Source of the DNA: Rhizobium sp. BK251 | Lineage (GTDB): Bacteria > Pseudomonadota > Alphaproteobacteria > Rhizobiales > Rhizobiaceae | Length of the DNA stretch: 64,000 nt | Assembly (NCBI RefSeq): GCF_004345245.1 | Contig: NZ_SLUQ01000006.1 | Span: 372,001 to 436,000, forward strand | Direction of reading: 5' to 3' | Part shown: one piece after another, positions 51,087 through 60,253 of the stretch | Layout: each line of letters starts with the position of its first letter | How positions within the stretch are numbered: position 1 is the first letter of the stretch | Made by a program: the position numbers and the translations under genes | Notes under the pieces: model-generated | Told to the model about the DNA's origin: nothing | The model's input: only the letters and a program-made list of their open reading frames with translations | Databases searched by the model: none

Positions 51087-52112
51087 GTGAACAAGCACAC
51101 CGTTATCGATCCTGCCGATATTCGTCGCCCGTCTGTCTTCCGGCAGCCGGACTCAATGATGTATGCCGACAATTGTCGAGATCTGCAGGCTGCTGCTGCG
51201 CGCGGCGAGGTCGATCTGCATGCCTGGACGCGCGGCAGCTATCCCGGCCAGGCGCTCGGCGACAGGCTGCCGGGCATTCGCACCGTCGGGTTCTGGGATG
51301 CGCGCTATGCACAGAACTGGGGTCTCGGGCGCCATTGCAACGAAGGCTTCAAGATCGCCTATCTCGCACGCGGCAATCTGGACCTCGTCGTCGACGACAG
51401 GAAATACGACTTCCAACAGGGACAATTCATCGTCATCCGTCCATGGCAGCTGCATTCGATCGGCAATCCTCTGGTCGATGCCAGCCGGCTCCTTTGGATC
51501 ATTCTCGATGCTGGTCTCAGACGGCCGAGCGAACCTTGGGACTGGCCGAGCTGGATGGTGTTTTCGAACGAGGAAGCCCAGACGCTAGGTGAACTCCTCA
51601 CACAGAACAACCAGCCGGTCTGGGACGGCGGTGCTGATCTCTGCCGCGCCTTCGAGGCCCTTCCCTCGATCCTGCTCGGACGCACCCCCGAAGACGGAGA
51701 GACCCGCCTGAAGGTGGCAATCAACACGATCATGCTGAACCTGATCGATCGACTGAGTGCACAGGCCCCGAGGCTCGACCCGGATCTGTCGACGTCCCAG
51801 CATACGGTCGCGATATTTCTGCGTCGTCTCCCGTTGGCGCTCGGCGAGAACTGGACGCTCGATTCGATGGCAGAGGAATGCGGTCTGTCGCGCACTCAGT
51901 TTTCCCAGTATTGCAGGCGGCTCACCAACATGACGCCGCGGCAGTATCTGCAGCATCTGCGCCTCGATGAGGCTGCACGTCTGCTGAAGATGCAGGGACG
52001 CGGCAGTATTACCGAAATCGCTTTTTCCTGCGGCTTCAATTCCAGCCAGTACTTTTCCAACGCATTTCGCAAGCGGTACGGTCATGCTCCGAACGCGGTT
52101 GGCGCGTGCTAG
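51087..52112 (+). CDS. AraC-family transcriptional regulator
   Basis: A 341-residue regulator. An N-terminal cupin-like ligand domain (about 60-140, with FKIAYLARGNLDLVV) precedes the C-terminal double HTH of about 100 residues (LDSMAEECGLSRTQFSQY and EIAFSCGFNSSQYFSNAFR). The GTG at 51087 follows GGGAGG by nine bases. It is divergent from the isomerase/sugar importer operon and probably activates it when the sugar is bound. Confidence 0.92.
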   Translation: MNKHTVIDPADIRRPSVFRQPDSMMYADNCRDLQAAAARGEVDLHAWTRGSYPGQALGDRLPGIRTVGFWDARYAQNWGLGRHCNEGFKIAYLARGNLDLVVDDRKYDFQQGQFIVIRPWQLHSIGNPLVDASRLLWIILDAGLRRPSEPWDWPSWMVFSNEEAQTLGELLTQNNQPVWDGGADLCRAFEALPSILLGRTPEDGETRLKVAINTIMLNLIDRLSAQAPRLDPDLSTSQHTVAIFLRRLPLALGENWTLDSMAEECGLSRTQFSQYCRRLTNMTPRQYLQHLRLDEAARLLKMQGRGSITEIAFSCGFNSSQYFSNAFRKRYGHAPNAVGAC

Positions 52113-52229
52113 TTGAAGCTGACTTGGTGACCACCAGGTGATCGCGTCCGAACTCTGCGCCCAACGTCGGCACAGTCGACCCATAGAGTTAGGCTCGCGT
52201 CCGGAACAGCGCCACGAAGTCGGTGCGCG

Positions 52230-53000
52230 CTAGACGAACCCGCCCAACTTGCGCGACAGTTCCGCGGCGTATGGCAAGGCGATGTCGCGAAGTTCTTGCA
52301 GCTTTGCGGTATCAAAGCGACTGCTAGGCCCCGAGATTGCGATGCCGCCTGGAACCAGTCCGCCTTTCTCGAAGACGGGCATGGCCAGGCAGCGCATGTC
52401 GGGCGCAAATTCCATGTCGTCGAAGGCATAGCGCTGCGCGCGCACGACGGCGAGTTCGCGCCGCATGGCTTCCGGATCGGTAATCGTCTTCGGCGCCACG
52501 GCGGGAAGCCCGCGTGATATGATTGTCTCGGTGAATCGGGAGTCCGAATAGGCCATCAGGACCTTGCCGATCGAGGTGCAGTGGAGCGGCGAACGGTCGC
52601 CAATCTGGAAATCGACGCTGACGCGCTGAATGCCCTTGGCGCGGTAGACGAGCACGGCGCAGTCGTTTTCCAGCACGGAGTAGTGCACCGTTTCCCCGGT
52701 CCTGTCGGAGATCTCGCGCAGGCAGTTCAGTATCTGCACACTGCGCTCGTCCTCGCTGACGAGATAGCGCGCAAGCGACAGAACCTTGTAGCTCAGCCGG
52801 TAGTTCTTCGAGCCTTCGTCTCTCGATACATAGCCCGAGTGAACGAGCGTCATCAGCATGCGGTAGGCGGTTGCGCGGTCTGTTCCTATGCCTTCCGCCA
52901 CTTCCTGGGCCGACAGCGGCCGTTTCTGTTCGCCGATGAAATCGAGAACCGCCAGCGCCTTGAGCGCGGTCGTGCTGATATTGCCGTCGATATCGGCCAT
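52230..53000 (-). CDS. IclR-family transcriptional regulator
   Basis: A 256-residue IclR regulator. The winged HTH is near 8-65 (SAQEVAEGIGTDRATAYRML) and the GAF-like effector domain covers about 80-250. ATG 53000 (MADIDGNISTTALKAL) gives the canonical length; the longer open frame runs into the intergenic region and the aldehyde dehydrogenase gene. It is divergent from the aldehyde dehydrogenase/importer operon and probably represses it. Confidence 0.92.
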   Translation of the reverse strand: MADIDGNISTTALKALAVLDFIGEQKRPLSAQEVAEGIGTDRATAYRMLMTLVHSGYVSRDEGSKNYRLSYKVLSLARYLVSEDERSVQILNCLREISDRTGETVHYSVLENDCAVLVYRAKGIQRVSVDFQIGDRSPLHCTSIGKVLMAYSDSRFTETIISRGLPAVAPKTITDPEAMRRELAVVRAQRYAFDDMEFAPDMRCLAMPVFEKGGLVPGGIAISGPSSRFDTAKLQELRDIALPYAAELSRKLGGFV

Positions 53001-53013
53001 TGAAGCTTCCTTA

Positions 53014-53085
53014 TTCAATATTCGTATACGAAAGAGGAAATTCAAAATCAAGTTCAATAATCGTTGACCAGTTTCAATAATTGAT
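53014..53085. promoter_or_regulatory. IclR/aldehyde-dehydrogenase operator region
   Basis: A perfect palindrome TTCGTATACGAA lies at 53021-53032, about 20 bases ahead of the IclR start. TTCAATA recurs at 53014, 53053 and 53073, and the last copy is part of the palindrome TCAAT-A-ATTGA (53074-53084). The region is markedly AT-rich. These are candidate IclR sites and promoter elements. Confidence 0.5.
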
Positions 53086-53115
53086 CTAGCCCTATCAGTA
53101 TAAGAGGAGGAGCTT

Positions 53116-54558
53116 ATGTTGATGCTGATTGACGGCGGCTGGACGACGGCTGCCGACGGCCGTGCCGATCCCATTCTCAATCCGGCCACCAACGAGCCGA
53201 TCGCCGAGGTTCCGCGTGCCGGCGTCGCCGATGTGGAGCGCGCGGTTACGGCGGCCCAGAAGGGCAAGGAGCGTATCGGTGCGCTGCCGGCCTATCGTCG
53301 CTATGAAATCCTCGAGGCCGTTGCACGGCGTGTCGAAGCCAATCAGGAAGAACTCGGCCGTCTGCTCTGCCGGGAAAACGGCAAGCGGCTGGCGGAAACG
53401 ACCAGTGAAGTGGGCGTGGCAGCGCGGATCTTCCGCGGTTATGCCGAGGAAGCCAAACGGCTGTTCGGCAAGACCGTGCCGCTCGATTCCATTCCGGGCC
53501 GCGAACGCTCGATTGCCATCACCCGTTACGAACCGTTGGGCGTAATCGCCGCCATCGTGCCCTTCAACTATCCCGTCGAGCTTTGGAGCCACAAGGTCGC
53601 GGGCGGGCTTGCCGCCGGCAATGCCGTCATCACCAAGACACCGGAAGATTGCCCGCTCGCTATCATCGAAATCAGCAGATATCTTGAGGAGGCGGGCCTC
53701 CCGCAGGCAGCCCATCAGCTGCTGACGGGCGGGCGCGAGACCGGCGAGGCGCTGGTGCGGGCCGAAGGCGTGCAGATGATCGCAATGACCGGCAGCACGG
53801 CAGCCGGAAAGCGCATCCTCGAAGCAGCCGCGCAGACCCTGAAGAAGGTACATCTCGAGCTCGGCGGCAACGATGCCACGATCATCTGCGACGACGCCGA
53901 TATCGATCACGTTGCAGCCGCGCTCGTCTCCGGCCGCTTCACCAGCGGCAATGGCCAGATCTGCTGCGCCGTCAAGCGCGTGCTCGTCCAGCGCCCGATC
54001 TTCGATCGCCTTCTGGATGCACTAACTGCACGGACAAAAGCGCTGAAGGTGGGCGATCCGCTGGAAGACGGAACGGATATCGGCCCGCTGATCAATACGC
54101 GGGCGGCGGAGCGTGTCGAGGCGCAGGTGCGCCAGGCAATTGCGGATGGTGCCAGGATCGTTACCGGCGGTGCGCGCAGCGGCAATTTCTTCGAACCGAC
54201 CATCCTCACCGGCGTTACGCCCGGCACGCCTGCTTTCGCCGAGGAGACCTTCGGCCCGGTGCTTCCGCTCATTCCGTACGATGATTTCGAGGACGCGCTG
54301 CAGCTTGCCAACGACAGTCCCTTCGGCTTGCAGGCGGCGATCTTCACCCGCGACGTGCGCCGCATCATGCGCGCCTATGAGGTACTCGATGTCGGGACTG
54401 TCGTGGTCAACCACACGACGGCCGTGCGCGTGGAGAACCTGCCCTTCGGCGGCAACAAGGCGAGCGGCAATGGGCGCGAAGGCATTCATGAGACGCTGCT
54501 CCACATGAGCAAGGAGAAGACGCTGCTGCTGACGGATGTTTTCGGGGCGGAGGCCTGA
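53116..54558 (+). CDS. NAD(P)-dependent aldehyde dehydrogenase
   Basis: A 480-residue ALDH. The active site is complete: Asn151 in FNYP, Glu248 in LELGGND and Cys283 in GQICCA, with EETFGPVLP in the C-terminal part. It resembles lactaldehyde, glyceraldehyde and alpha-ketoglutaric-semialdehyde dehydrogenases, which act in sugar breakdown. GAGGAGG lies just before the ATG. It opens an operon with a sugar importer (two bases to the ATPase gene), so it probably oxidises an aldehyde from the imported sugar. Confidence 0.93.
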   Translation: MLMLIDGGWTTAADGRADPILNPATNEPIAEVPRAGVADVERAVTAAQKGKERIGALPAYRRYEILEAVARRVEANQEELGRLLCRENGKRLAETTSEVGVAARIFRGYAEEAKRLFGKTVPLDSIPGRERSIAITRYEPLGVIAAIVPFNYPVELWSHKVAGGLAAGNAVITKTPEDCPLAIIEISRYLEEAGLPQAAHQLLTGGRETGEALVRAEGVQMIAMTGSTAAGKRILEAAAQTLKKVHLELGGNDATIICDDADIDHVAAALVSGRFTSGNGQICCAVKRVLVQRPIFDRLLDALTARTKALKVGDPLEDGTDIGPLINTRAAERVEAQVRQAIADGARIVTGGARSGNFFEPTILTGVTPGTPAFAEETFGPVLPLIPYDDFEDALQLANDSPFGLQAAIFTRDVRRIMRAYEVLDVGTVVVNHTTAVRVENLPFGGNKASGNGREGIHETLLHMSKEKTLLLTDVFGAEA

Positions 54559-54560
54559 GA

Positions 54561-56084
54561 ATGGCGGAACTCAGTGTCAGCAAAATTGCCAAAAGCTATG
54601 ACGGCAATCCCGCCGTTCGGGAGATTTCCTTCTCGGTTTCAGCCGGCAAGGTGCTGGCGCTCTGCGGCGAAAACGGTGCGGGCAAGTCGACCCTGATGAA
54701 GATGCTGTCGGGTGCGGTCACCCCCGATAGCGGCGAAATCCGGCTGGACGGGAACGTTGCGGAGATCGGTTCCCCGGCGGACGCCATGGCACTCGGCATC
54801 TGCACGGTCTATCAGGAACTGAGCCTGCTGCCGCACTTGAGTGTCGGCGAGAACATGCTGCTCGGCCGCATGCCCTGCCGTCGTCTGCCCTTCATGGTCG
54901 ACTGGCGGGCCGCAAATCGCATTGCCGGCAATGTGCTTGCCGATTTCGGCTTTCCCGGCATCAATCCCCGGACGCTGGTGCGTGACCTCAGCGTCGCCCA
55001 ACAGCAGATCGTCGAGATCGCCAAGGCGCTGGTCGCCAAGCCGCGCATCCTCATCCTCGACGAGCCGACGGCCGTGCTCTCCGCCATGGAAACGGAAAGG
55101 CTCTTCGCCAAGGTGCGCGATCTCGCGGCAGGCGGAGCGACCATTCTCTATATCTCCCACCGGCTGGAAGAAATCTTCGAGATTGCCGACGAGTTCGTGG
55201 TGCTGAAGGATGGCCGCAGCGTTCTTGCCGGTGGTCTCGACGAGGTAAACCAGGGTCGCCTCATCGAAGCCATGGTCGGTCGGCCGCTGGAAGCGATCTT
55301 CCCGGATCGCATCCGTAGTCGCGGCGAAGTCGTGCTCGAAGTCGAACACCTCACTCAGGGCGGCGCTTTCGACGATATCGGTTTGCGCGTTCACGCCGGC
55401 GAAATCGTCGGCATGTTCGGCCTCGTCGGCAGCGGGCGCACGGAGATTGCGAAGGCGATCTTCGGCGCGCGACCCGCCGATGGCGGCTCCGTCCGGCTCT
55501 CCGGAAGCCCGGCCCGCTTCTCCACGCCTGCGCAAGCGGTGCGGAGCGGCATTGCCATGATAACCGAGGATCGCAAGGGTGATGGGCTCGCGCTCGATGC
55601 CAGCGTGCTCGACAATGCCGGCCTGGCAAGCTTCGGCCGCACGTCCCGCCTCGGGGTCATCGATGGTACGAAGCGCCGCAGGCTGGTAGAAGACCAGACG
55701 GCCAGTCTCTCGGTTCGCCCAAAGGGCACGGCGCGGCCGGTGCGCCAGCTCTCCGGCGGAAACCAGCAGAAGGTAGTGCTGGCGAAATGGCTGCTGGTCG
55801 AGGGCATCAAGCTCTTCATTTTCGACGAGCCGACGCGCGGCGTCGATATCGCCACGAAAGTCGAGATCTATCGCATCATCGCGGATCTCGCCGCCAATGG
55901 CGCCGCTGTCCTGCTGATTTCCTCGGAGATGCCTGAAGTGATCGGCCTTTCCGACAGACTGATCGTCATGCGGGAAGGACATATTGCCGCCGAGCTGACG
56001 CCCGATCAGTTCAGCATGGAAACGCTCTTCATGCATGCTGCCGGCCTTGCCGCGCCCGAGACGAGACAGGAGCGCCTGCATTGA
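54561..56084 (+). CDS. Sugar ABC transporter ATPase, two nucleotide-binding domains
   Basis: A 507-residue CUT2 ATPase. The first domain shows GENGAGKST, ILILDEPTAVL and ISHRLEE. The second shows GLVGSGRTE, SGGNQQK and LFIFDEPTRGVD. The start is two bases after the aldehyde dehydrogenase stop. Its TGA overlaps the TTG start of the permease gene. Confidence 0.94.
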   Translation: MAELSVSKIAKSYDGNPAVREISFSVSAGKVLALCGENGAGKSTLMKMLSGAVTPDSGEIRLDGNVAEIGSPADAMALGICTVYQELSLLPHLSVGENMLLGRMPCRRLPFMVDWRAANRIAGNVLADFGFPGINPRTLVRDLSVAQQQIVEIAKALVAKPRILILDEPTAVLSAMETERLFAKVRDLAAGGATILYISHRLEEIFEIADEFVVLKDGRSVLAGGLDEVNQGRLIEAMVGRPLEAIFPDRIRSRGEVVLEVEHLTQGGAFDDIGLRVHAGEIVGMFGLVGSGRTEIAKAIFGARPADGGSVRLSGSPARFSTPAQAVRSGIAMITEDRKGDGLALDASVLDNAGLASFGRTSRLGVIDGTKRRRLVEDQTASLSVRPKGTARPVRQLSGGNQQKVVLAKWLLVEGIKLFIFDEPTRGVDIATKVEIYRIIADLAANGAAVLLISSEMPEVIGLSDRLIVMREGHIAAELTPDQFSMETLFMHAAGLAAPETRQERLH

Positions 56085-57040
56085 CCGATGTCATGGCCCA
56101 CACGCAGCCGAGGATGGCCTTTATGCAGCGCTTCAGCCGGGCCGATCTGATCTTCACGGCCGCCATCATCCTGCTGATCGTCTTCGCGGCCCTCGCTTCG
56201 GATTCGTTCCTGACGCAGCGCAATGTCGTCAATATCTCGCGCCAGATCGTCACCAACGGTTTCCTGAGCCTTGGCATGCTGGTCGTCATCCGTACCGGCG
56301 GCATCGACCTCTCGGTGGGTTCGGTGCTTGCCTTTGCCGGGCTGCTGGCAACCGGTCTTCAGGCGGAGATGCATTTCTCGGCCGCCATCCTCGTCGCGCT
56401 GGCGATGGGCGTCGCCGTCGGTGCCGTGAACGGCTGGTTGATTGCCAATTTCAACCTGCAGCCCTTCATCGTCACGCTTGCGACCATGGGCAGCCTGCGC
56501 GGCCTTCTCTATGTCTATGCCGACACTCCCCGCTACCCCACGGACGATGCCTTCCGCGCCCTGATCGGCGGGGCCTTCATCGGGCCGATCCCGGTCAATT
56601 TCATTCTCTTCGCCATCGCCGTGCCGATCGTCTGGTTCTATCTCGAACACACGGTGTCTGGCCGCGCCGCCTATGCGCTCGGCGTCAACAAGGAGGCGGT
56701 CAGGCTTGCAGGCGTCGATATCCGCAAGCACCTGATCTTCGCCTATGTCATCTGCGGCCTTTTCGCGGCGATTGCAGGCGTGTTGCTGGCCAGCCGCCTG
56801 GGTATCGCCCAGCCGAGCGTCGGCGTGGGTTATGAGCTCGATGCGATCGCGGCTGTCGTCATCGGCGGCGGCTTGCTTGGCGGCGGCGGCGGAACGGCAG
56901 CAGGCGTCGTCGGCGGTGTCCTGGCGCTCGCCGTCGTCGACAACGTGCTGAACCTTTTCAACGTCGATTCCTATTACCAGCAGCTCTTGAAGGGCCTCAT
57001 CATCCTGGTCGCGGTATTGGCGCGTCGGAAGAAGGCCTGA
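56081..57040 (+). CDS. Sugar ABC transporter permease, TTG start
   Basis: A 319-residue CUT2 permease. It shows VVIRTGGIDLSVGSVLAFAG (about 66-85) and GGGLLGGGGGTAAGVVGGVL near 265-284. The TTG at 56081 forms a TTGA overlap with the ATPase stop and has CAGGAG eight bases ahead. The next in-frame ATG (56093) has no SD at a useful distance, so TTG is preferred. Only one permease is present in this operon, suggesting a homodimer. Confidence 0.92.
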   Translation: MTDVMAHTQPRMAFMQRFSRADLIFTAAIILLIVFAALASDSFLTQRNVVNISRQIVTNGFLSLGMLVVIRTGGIDLSVGSVLAFAGLLATGLQAEMHFSAAILVALAMGVAVGAVNGWLIANFNLQPFIVTLATMGSLRGLLYVYADTPRYPTDDAFRALIGGAFIGPIPVNFILFAIAVPIVWFYLEHTVSGRAAYALGVNKEAVRLAGVDIRKHLIFAYVICGLFAAIAGVLLASRLGIAQPSVGVGYELDAIAAVVIGGGLLGGGGGTAAGVVGGVLALAVVDNVLNLFNVDSYYQQLLKGLIILVAVLARRKKA

Positions 57041-57050
57041 GTTATCAGCA

Positions 57051-57070
57051 CGCCGCCGGGAGGGGCGGCG
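57051..57070 (+). promoter_or_regulatory. Stem-loop in the gap before the binding-protein gene
   Basis: CGCCGCC (57051-57057) and GGCGGCG (57064-57070) are perfect arms around a 6-base loop, between the permease stop and the binding-protein start at 57092. It could mark an RNA processing point separating the abundant binding-protein message. Confidence 0.5.
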
Positions 57071-57091
57071 GAATTTCAAAGGGAGGAAGTC

Positions 57092-58048
57092 ATGAATATC
57101 TTCGGGAAAATGAAGCTTATGGGCACGGTGGCGCTGACAGCCGCCGCGCTCTCGACAGGTGGCGCGCGCGCCGCTGACGAAATCAAGATCGGCATGGTCA
57201 ACCTGTCGCTCTGCTGCGCCTATTTCGTCGGCATGGACGCCGCGGTAAAGGACGAGGCGAAGACCTATCCGAACATCAAGGTGCTTTCGACGGACGCCGG
57301 CGGTGACGTCGCCAAGTTGACCGCCGACGTCGAGGATCTCTTGAACCAGAACGTCAAGGGTCTCGTTGTATCCGGCGCCTTCATCGAGGCAGCGCCCGCA
57401 GCGCTCGACGCGATCAAGCAGGCTGGTGTCCCGGTCGTCATGGTCGACCGTCTTCTGAAGGGCGGCGACTATACGAGCTGGGTCGGTCCGGACAACCGCG
57501 CGATCGGTGAAGGCATCGGCGACTACATCGTCAAGCGCCTGAACGGCAAGGGCAAGGTTGTCATCATCCGCGGTGGCCCGGCCGACAATACGATCGGCTC
57601 CAACCGCACCGACGGCGTTACCGCCAAGCTGACGGCCGCGGGCATGACGCCTGCTGTCGCACCGGGCTGGGGCAGCTGGAGCGCGGACGGCGGCTTCAAG
57701 CAGATGGAGGATATGCTTGCCAAGGAGAAGGACATCAACGCCGTCTTCTGCGAGAACGACAGCATGTGCCTCGGCGCCCAGAAGGCAATCGCCGACTCCG
57801 GCCGCAGCGGCGAGATCTTCCTCGCTTCGGTCGACGGCGAAATGGGCGCGTTGAAGGAAATCGACCGCGACGGCAGCAATTATGGCGCCACGGGTCTCAA
57901 CAGCGCCGACCAGATCGGCAGAGCCGGCTTCAACCGTCTGATGGCAATTCTGGCCGGTGCAGATGCGCCTAAGGAAACCGCCCTGCCCTCGCCGATCATC
58001 ACCAAGGAGAACGCGGTCAAGTTCATCAACGAAGGCAGCACGTTCTAA
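57092..58048 (+). CDS. Sugar-type ABC substrate-binding protein (RbsB class)
   Basis: A periplasmic CUT2 binding protein of 318 residues. The signal peptide is 1-27 (ending ARA). The fold begins EIKIGMVNLSLCCAYFVGMD and includes GLVVSGAFIEA, VPVVMVDR and VFCENDSMCLGAQKA. A Cys pair in LSLCCAYF at the ligand side is unusual. GGGAGGAAGTC precedes the ATG. It ends the operon and is followed by a strong hairpin. The ligand is unknown. Confidence 0.93.
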   Translation: MNIFGKMKLMGTVALTAAALSTGGARAADEIKIGMVNLSLCCAYFVGMDAAVKDEAKTYPNIKVLSTDAGGDVAKLTADVEDLLNQNVKGLVVSGAFIEAAPAALDAIKQAGVPVVMVDRLLKGGDYTSWVGPDNRAIGEGIGDYIVKRLNGKGKVVIIRGGPADNTIGSNRTDGVTAKLTAAGMTPAVAPGWGSWSADGGFKQMEDMLAKEKDINAVFCENDSMCLGAQKAIADSGRSGEIFLASVDGEMGALKEIDRDGSNYGATGLNSADQIGRAGFNRLMAILAGADAPKETALPSPIITKENAVKFINEGSTF

Positions 58049-58056
58049 ACGGAGCT

Positions 58057-58089
58057 ACGGCGTGGCGGGTCTCTCCCCCGCCACGCCGT
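58057..58089. terminator. Perfect 13-bp terminator hairpin between convergent genes
   Basis: ACGGCGTGGCGGG (58057-58069) and CCCGCCACGCCGT (58077-58089) are perfect complements around a 7-base loop, eight bases after the binding-protein stop and before the convergent epimerase gene. No T-run is present, as is common in high-GC genomes. Confidence 0.75.
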
Positions 58090-58171
58090 GTCTACACAGC
58101 ATTCCCCGTGGCCTCCGCTGCTGCTGGCCACTGTCGCAGCCAGTGGCTGGAGCCGCTTCGGTTCTCGGGCG

Positions 58172-59065
58172 TCAAACCAGCTTGCTGCGTTCAGCCTGAC
58201 GTTGCGCCTCCTGTGCCGCCTTCAGCTGCACCCGCGTATACATCAGCGCATGCGTCGCGAGATCATGACTGTCTTCCCACAGGTTTCGCCAGATACCGAG
58301 GATGCCCTCGAGCGGCTGGCCAACGACGCGGGACGAGAAGGATTCGAACGTAATCGGCCCCTGGTAGCCAGAACGGACGAGGGCGCGGAAAACCCCCGCC
58401 AGGTCGATGCTGCCCGAGCCCATGTAGCCGCGATGGGAATCGCCGGTGTGGAAATAGCCAAGGTAGTCGCCCGTCTCAATGATGGCGGAGGGAGTGTCCG
58501 ACTCCTCGATATTCATATGATAGACGTCGAGATGGACCTTGACGTTCGGAGCGCCGATCCGCTTGCACATCTCCACTGCCTGCGACGCGGTGTTGAGGAC
58601 GTTGGATTCGTAGCGGTTCACAACTTCCAGGACCAGGGTGATGTTGCTCTTGGCGGCAGTCTCCGCCACTTGACGCAGGATGTCGACGGATTGGGCGACC
58701 CCCGCAGCCGTGGTGGGTTGCGTATACTTGCCGAAGGCCGAATGCAGGATCCCGCCGATATATTGCCCGCCGCAATCCCGGCAGACGGCAATCGCCTCTT
58801 CCAATTTGGCCTTGCCGCGCCGGCCCTTCTCCGGATCGCCGCTGGAAATATCACTGTCGAAATCCAGCCCCAGGGAGAAATTGATGCCGATGCCGTTCTT
58901 CTCCAACTCCCTGCGCGTGAAATCCACGTCGATCAGGCTGGGATCAAGTGCCGGTGCTTCAATGAAATCGTAGCCAACCTCCGCGGTTTTGGCGATCGCA
59001 CGAGCACACTCCTCGTGACTCCATCCCGCTTCCCACACCAAGGCATGCACGCCAAGCTTGTTCAT
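58172..59065 (-). CDS. Sugar isomerase/epimerase, tagatose-3-epimerase-like TIM barrel
   Basis: A 297-residue TIM-barrel enzyme of the same superfamily as the gene at 50060. Metal-site residues are visible in LVLEVVNRYE (about 144-153), LDVYHMNIEE (about 178-187), HTGDSHRG and ITFESF. GGGAGGAGAATC precedes the ATG. It is divergent from a LacI gene across a set of operator-like dyads. A C3-epimerase or isomerase acting on the sugar imported by the downstream operon is the likely role. Confidence 0.9.
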   Translation of the reverse strand: MNKLGVHALVWEAGWSHEECARAIAKTAEVGYDFIEAPALDPSLIDVDFTRRELEKNGIGINFSLGLDFDSDISSGDPEKGRRGKAKLEEAIAVCRDCGGQYIGGILHSAFGKYTQPTTAAGVAQSVDILRQVAETAAKSNITLVLEVVNRYESNVLNTASQAVEMCKRIGAPNVKVHLDVYHMNIEESDTPSAIIETGDYLGYFHTGDSHRGYMGSGSIDLAGVFRALVRSGYQGPITFESFSSRVVGQPLEGILGIWRNLWEDSHDLATHALMYTRVQLKAAQEAQRQAERSKLV

Positions 59066-59115
59066 GATTCTCCTCCCGTAGAATGTGGCGCCTCCGAGCC
59101 GATTGACAGGTTATC

Positions 59116-59167
59116 GCAAAACGTCTAATTTGCAATAAAACGTTTTATCGAGGAATAAAAACGTTTT
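59116..59167. promoter_or_regulatory. Three AAAACGT-centred LacI-type operator sites
   Basis: TAAAACGTTTTA (59136-59147) is a perfect 12-base palindrome with a central CG, as LacI/PurR-type operators have. AAAACGTTTT (59158-59167) and an imperfect AAAACGTCTAA (59118-59128) flank it. The centres are 19 and 21 bases apart, about two helical turns, in the 132-base gap between the divergent epimerase and LacI genes. Confidence 0.7.
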
Positions 59168-59197
59168 ACGGCAACATTAATCGTCGGGAGGGCGGTT

Positions 59198-60253
59198 GTG
59201 TCGCGATCTCACAGTCCGTCCATACGAATGGTTGCCAGCCGCGCTGGCGTTTCCGTCGCGACGGTGTCCAATGTCCTGAATGGCAAAGCCAGCGTGTCGC
59301 CAGACATGGTCGCGCGCGTCAACAAGGCCGTCGAGGAGCTTGGCTACGTCGTCGATATCGCGGCCTCCCGGCTGCGGTCGCGCAAGTCGCTGCTTGCCGG
59401 CGTGATCGTGCCCGATCTCACCAATCCGATGTTTGCCGCCTTCGTATCCACACTCGAGCATCTGGCGCGGGTTGATGGCTTCGATCTCGTCGTCGTCTCG
59501 GCGCGCAACGACGCTGCGGAAGAGGCTGACAGACTGGCCAACATTCGCGCGTGGCGACCTGCCGGCCTGATCGCCATTCCCTGCGACGGCGCTTTCAAGT
59601 CGCGACTGCCGGCCGGATTCTCCATTCCGACGGTTCTGGCCGACCGAATCCCTGATCACGACGAGTTCGACCTCGTCGCCGTCGACAACGCGGCTGCAGC
59701 GGGTGCGGTTGCCAGGCACCTCGATGAACAGGGATTTCGCAATTGTCTCGTGGTCGGCACAAGGCTGTCGATCAGCAATGTTCGCGAGCGCTGGGAAGGG
59801 GTGCAGGCCGCGGCCAGGCAGATGACGCTCGAACTCCTCGAGATCGGCATCGACGATCCCGTGGGACTGGATGCATTCGAACGGCGCCTTCGCGAAAGGT
59901 CCAAGCCCCAGGCGATGTTCGCGCTCGACCATGGGACAGCGCTCGCCACGTATCGGATTGTCGCGGAAATGGGCCTCAAGGTCCCCGGCGATATCGCCTT
60001 TGCAAGCTTCGACGACATGGAGTGGATGCAGCTCGTCGGCAGCGGGGTTACGGCAGTGCGGCAACCGGTCGAGGCGATGGCCGAGAAGGCATGGCTGCTG
60101 TTGTCGCGACGACTGGCGGGAGAGGCTGGCGAACCAGTCACGCGGCGCCTTCGTTGCGCCATAGAGATCCGCGGCTCAACGGCGCGGTCTGCGGTTTCGC
60201 GAGGAGGCGAAACCGAGTCACTAAAACGGGAGGAAAAACATGGAAATCAGTAG
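59198..60253 (+). CDS. LacI-family transcriptional regulator
   Basis: A 351-residue LacI repressor. The HTH and hinge are clear: SIRMVASRAGVSVATVSNVL (8-27), then ELGYVVDIAASRLRS. The ligand domain starts LLAGVIVPDLTNPMF. The GTG at 59198 follows GGGAGG by six to seven bases. Its 3' end overlaps the next binding-protein gene by 14 bases, so regulator and importer are co-transcribed and likely autoregulated through the operators upstream. Confidence 0.93.
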   Translation: MSRSHSPSIRMVASRAGVSVATVSNVLNGKASVSPDMVARVNKAVEELGYVVDIAASRLRSRKSLLAGVIVPDLTNPMFAAFVSTLEHLARVDGFDLVVVSARNDAAEEADRLANIRAWRPAGLIAIPCDGAFKSRLPAGFSIPTVLADRIPDHDEFDLVAVDNAAAAGAVARHLDEQGFRNCLVVGTRLSISNVRERWEGVQAAARQMTLELLEIGIDDPVGLDAFERRLRERSKPQAMFALDHGTALATYRIVAEMGLKVPGDIAFASFDDMEWMQLVGSGVTAVRQPVEAMAEKAWLLLSRRLAGEAGEPVTRRLRCAIEIRGSTARSAVSRGGETESLKREEKHGNQ

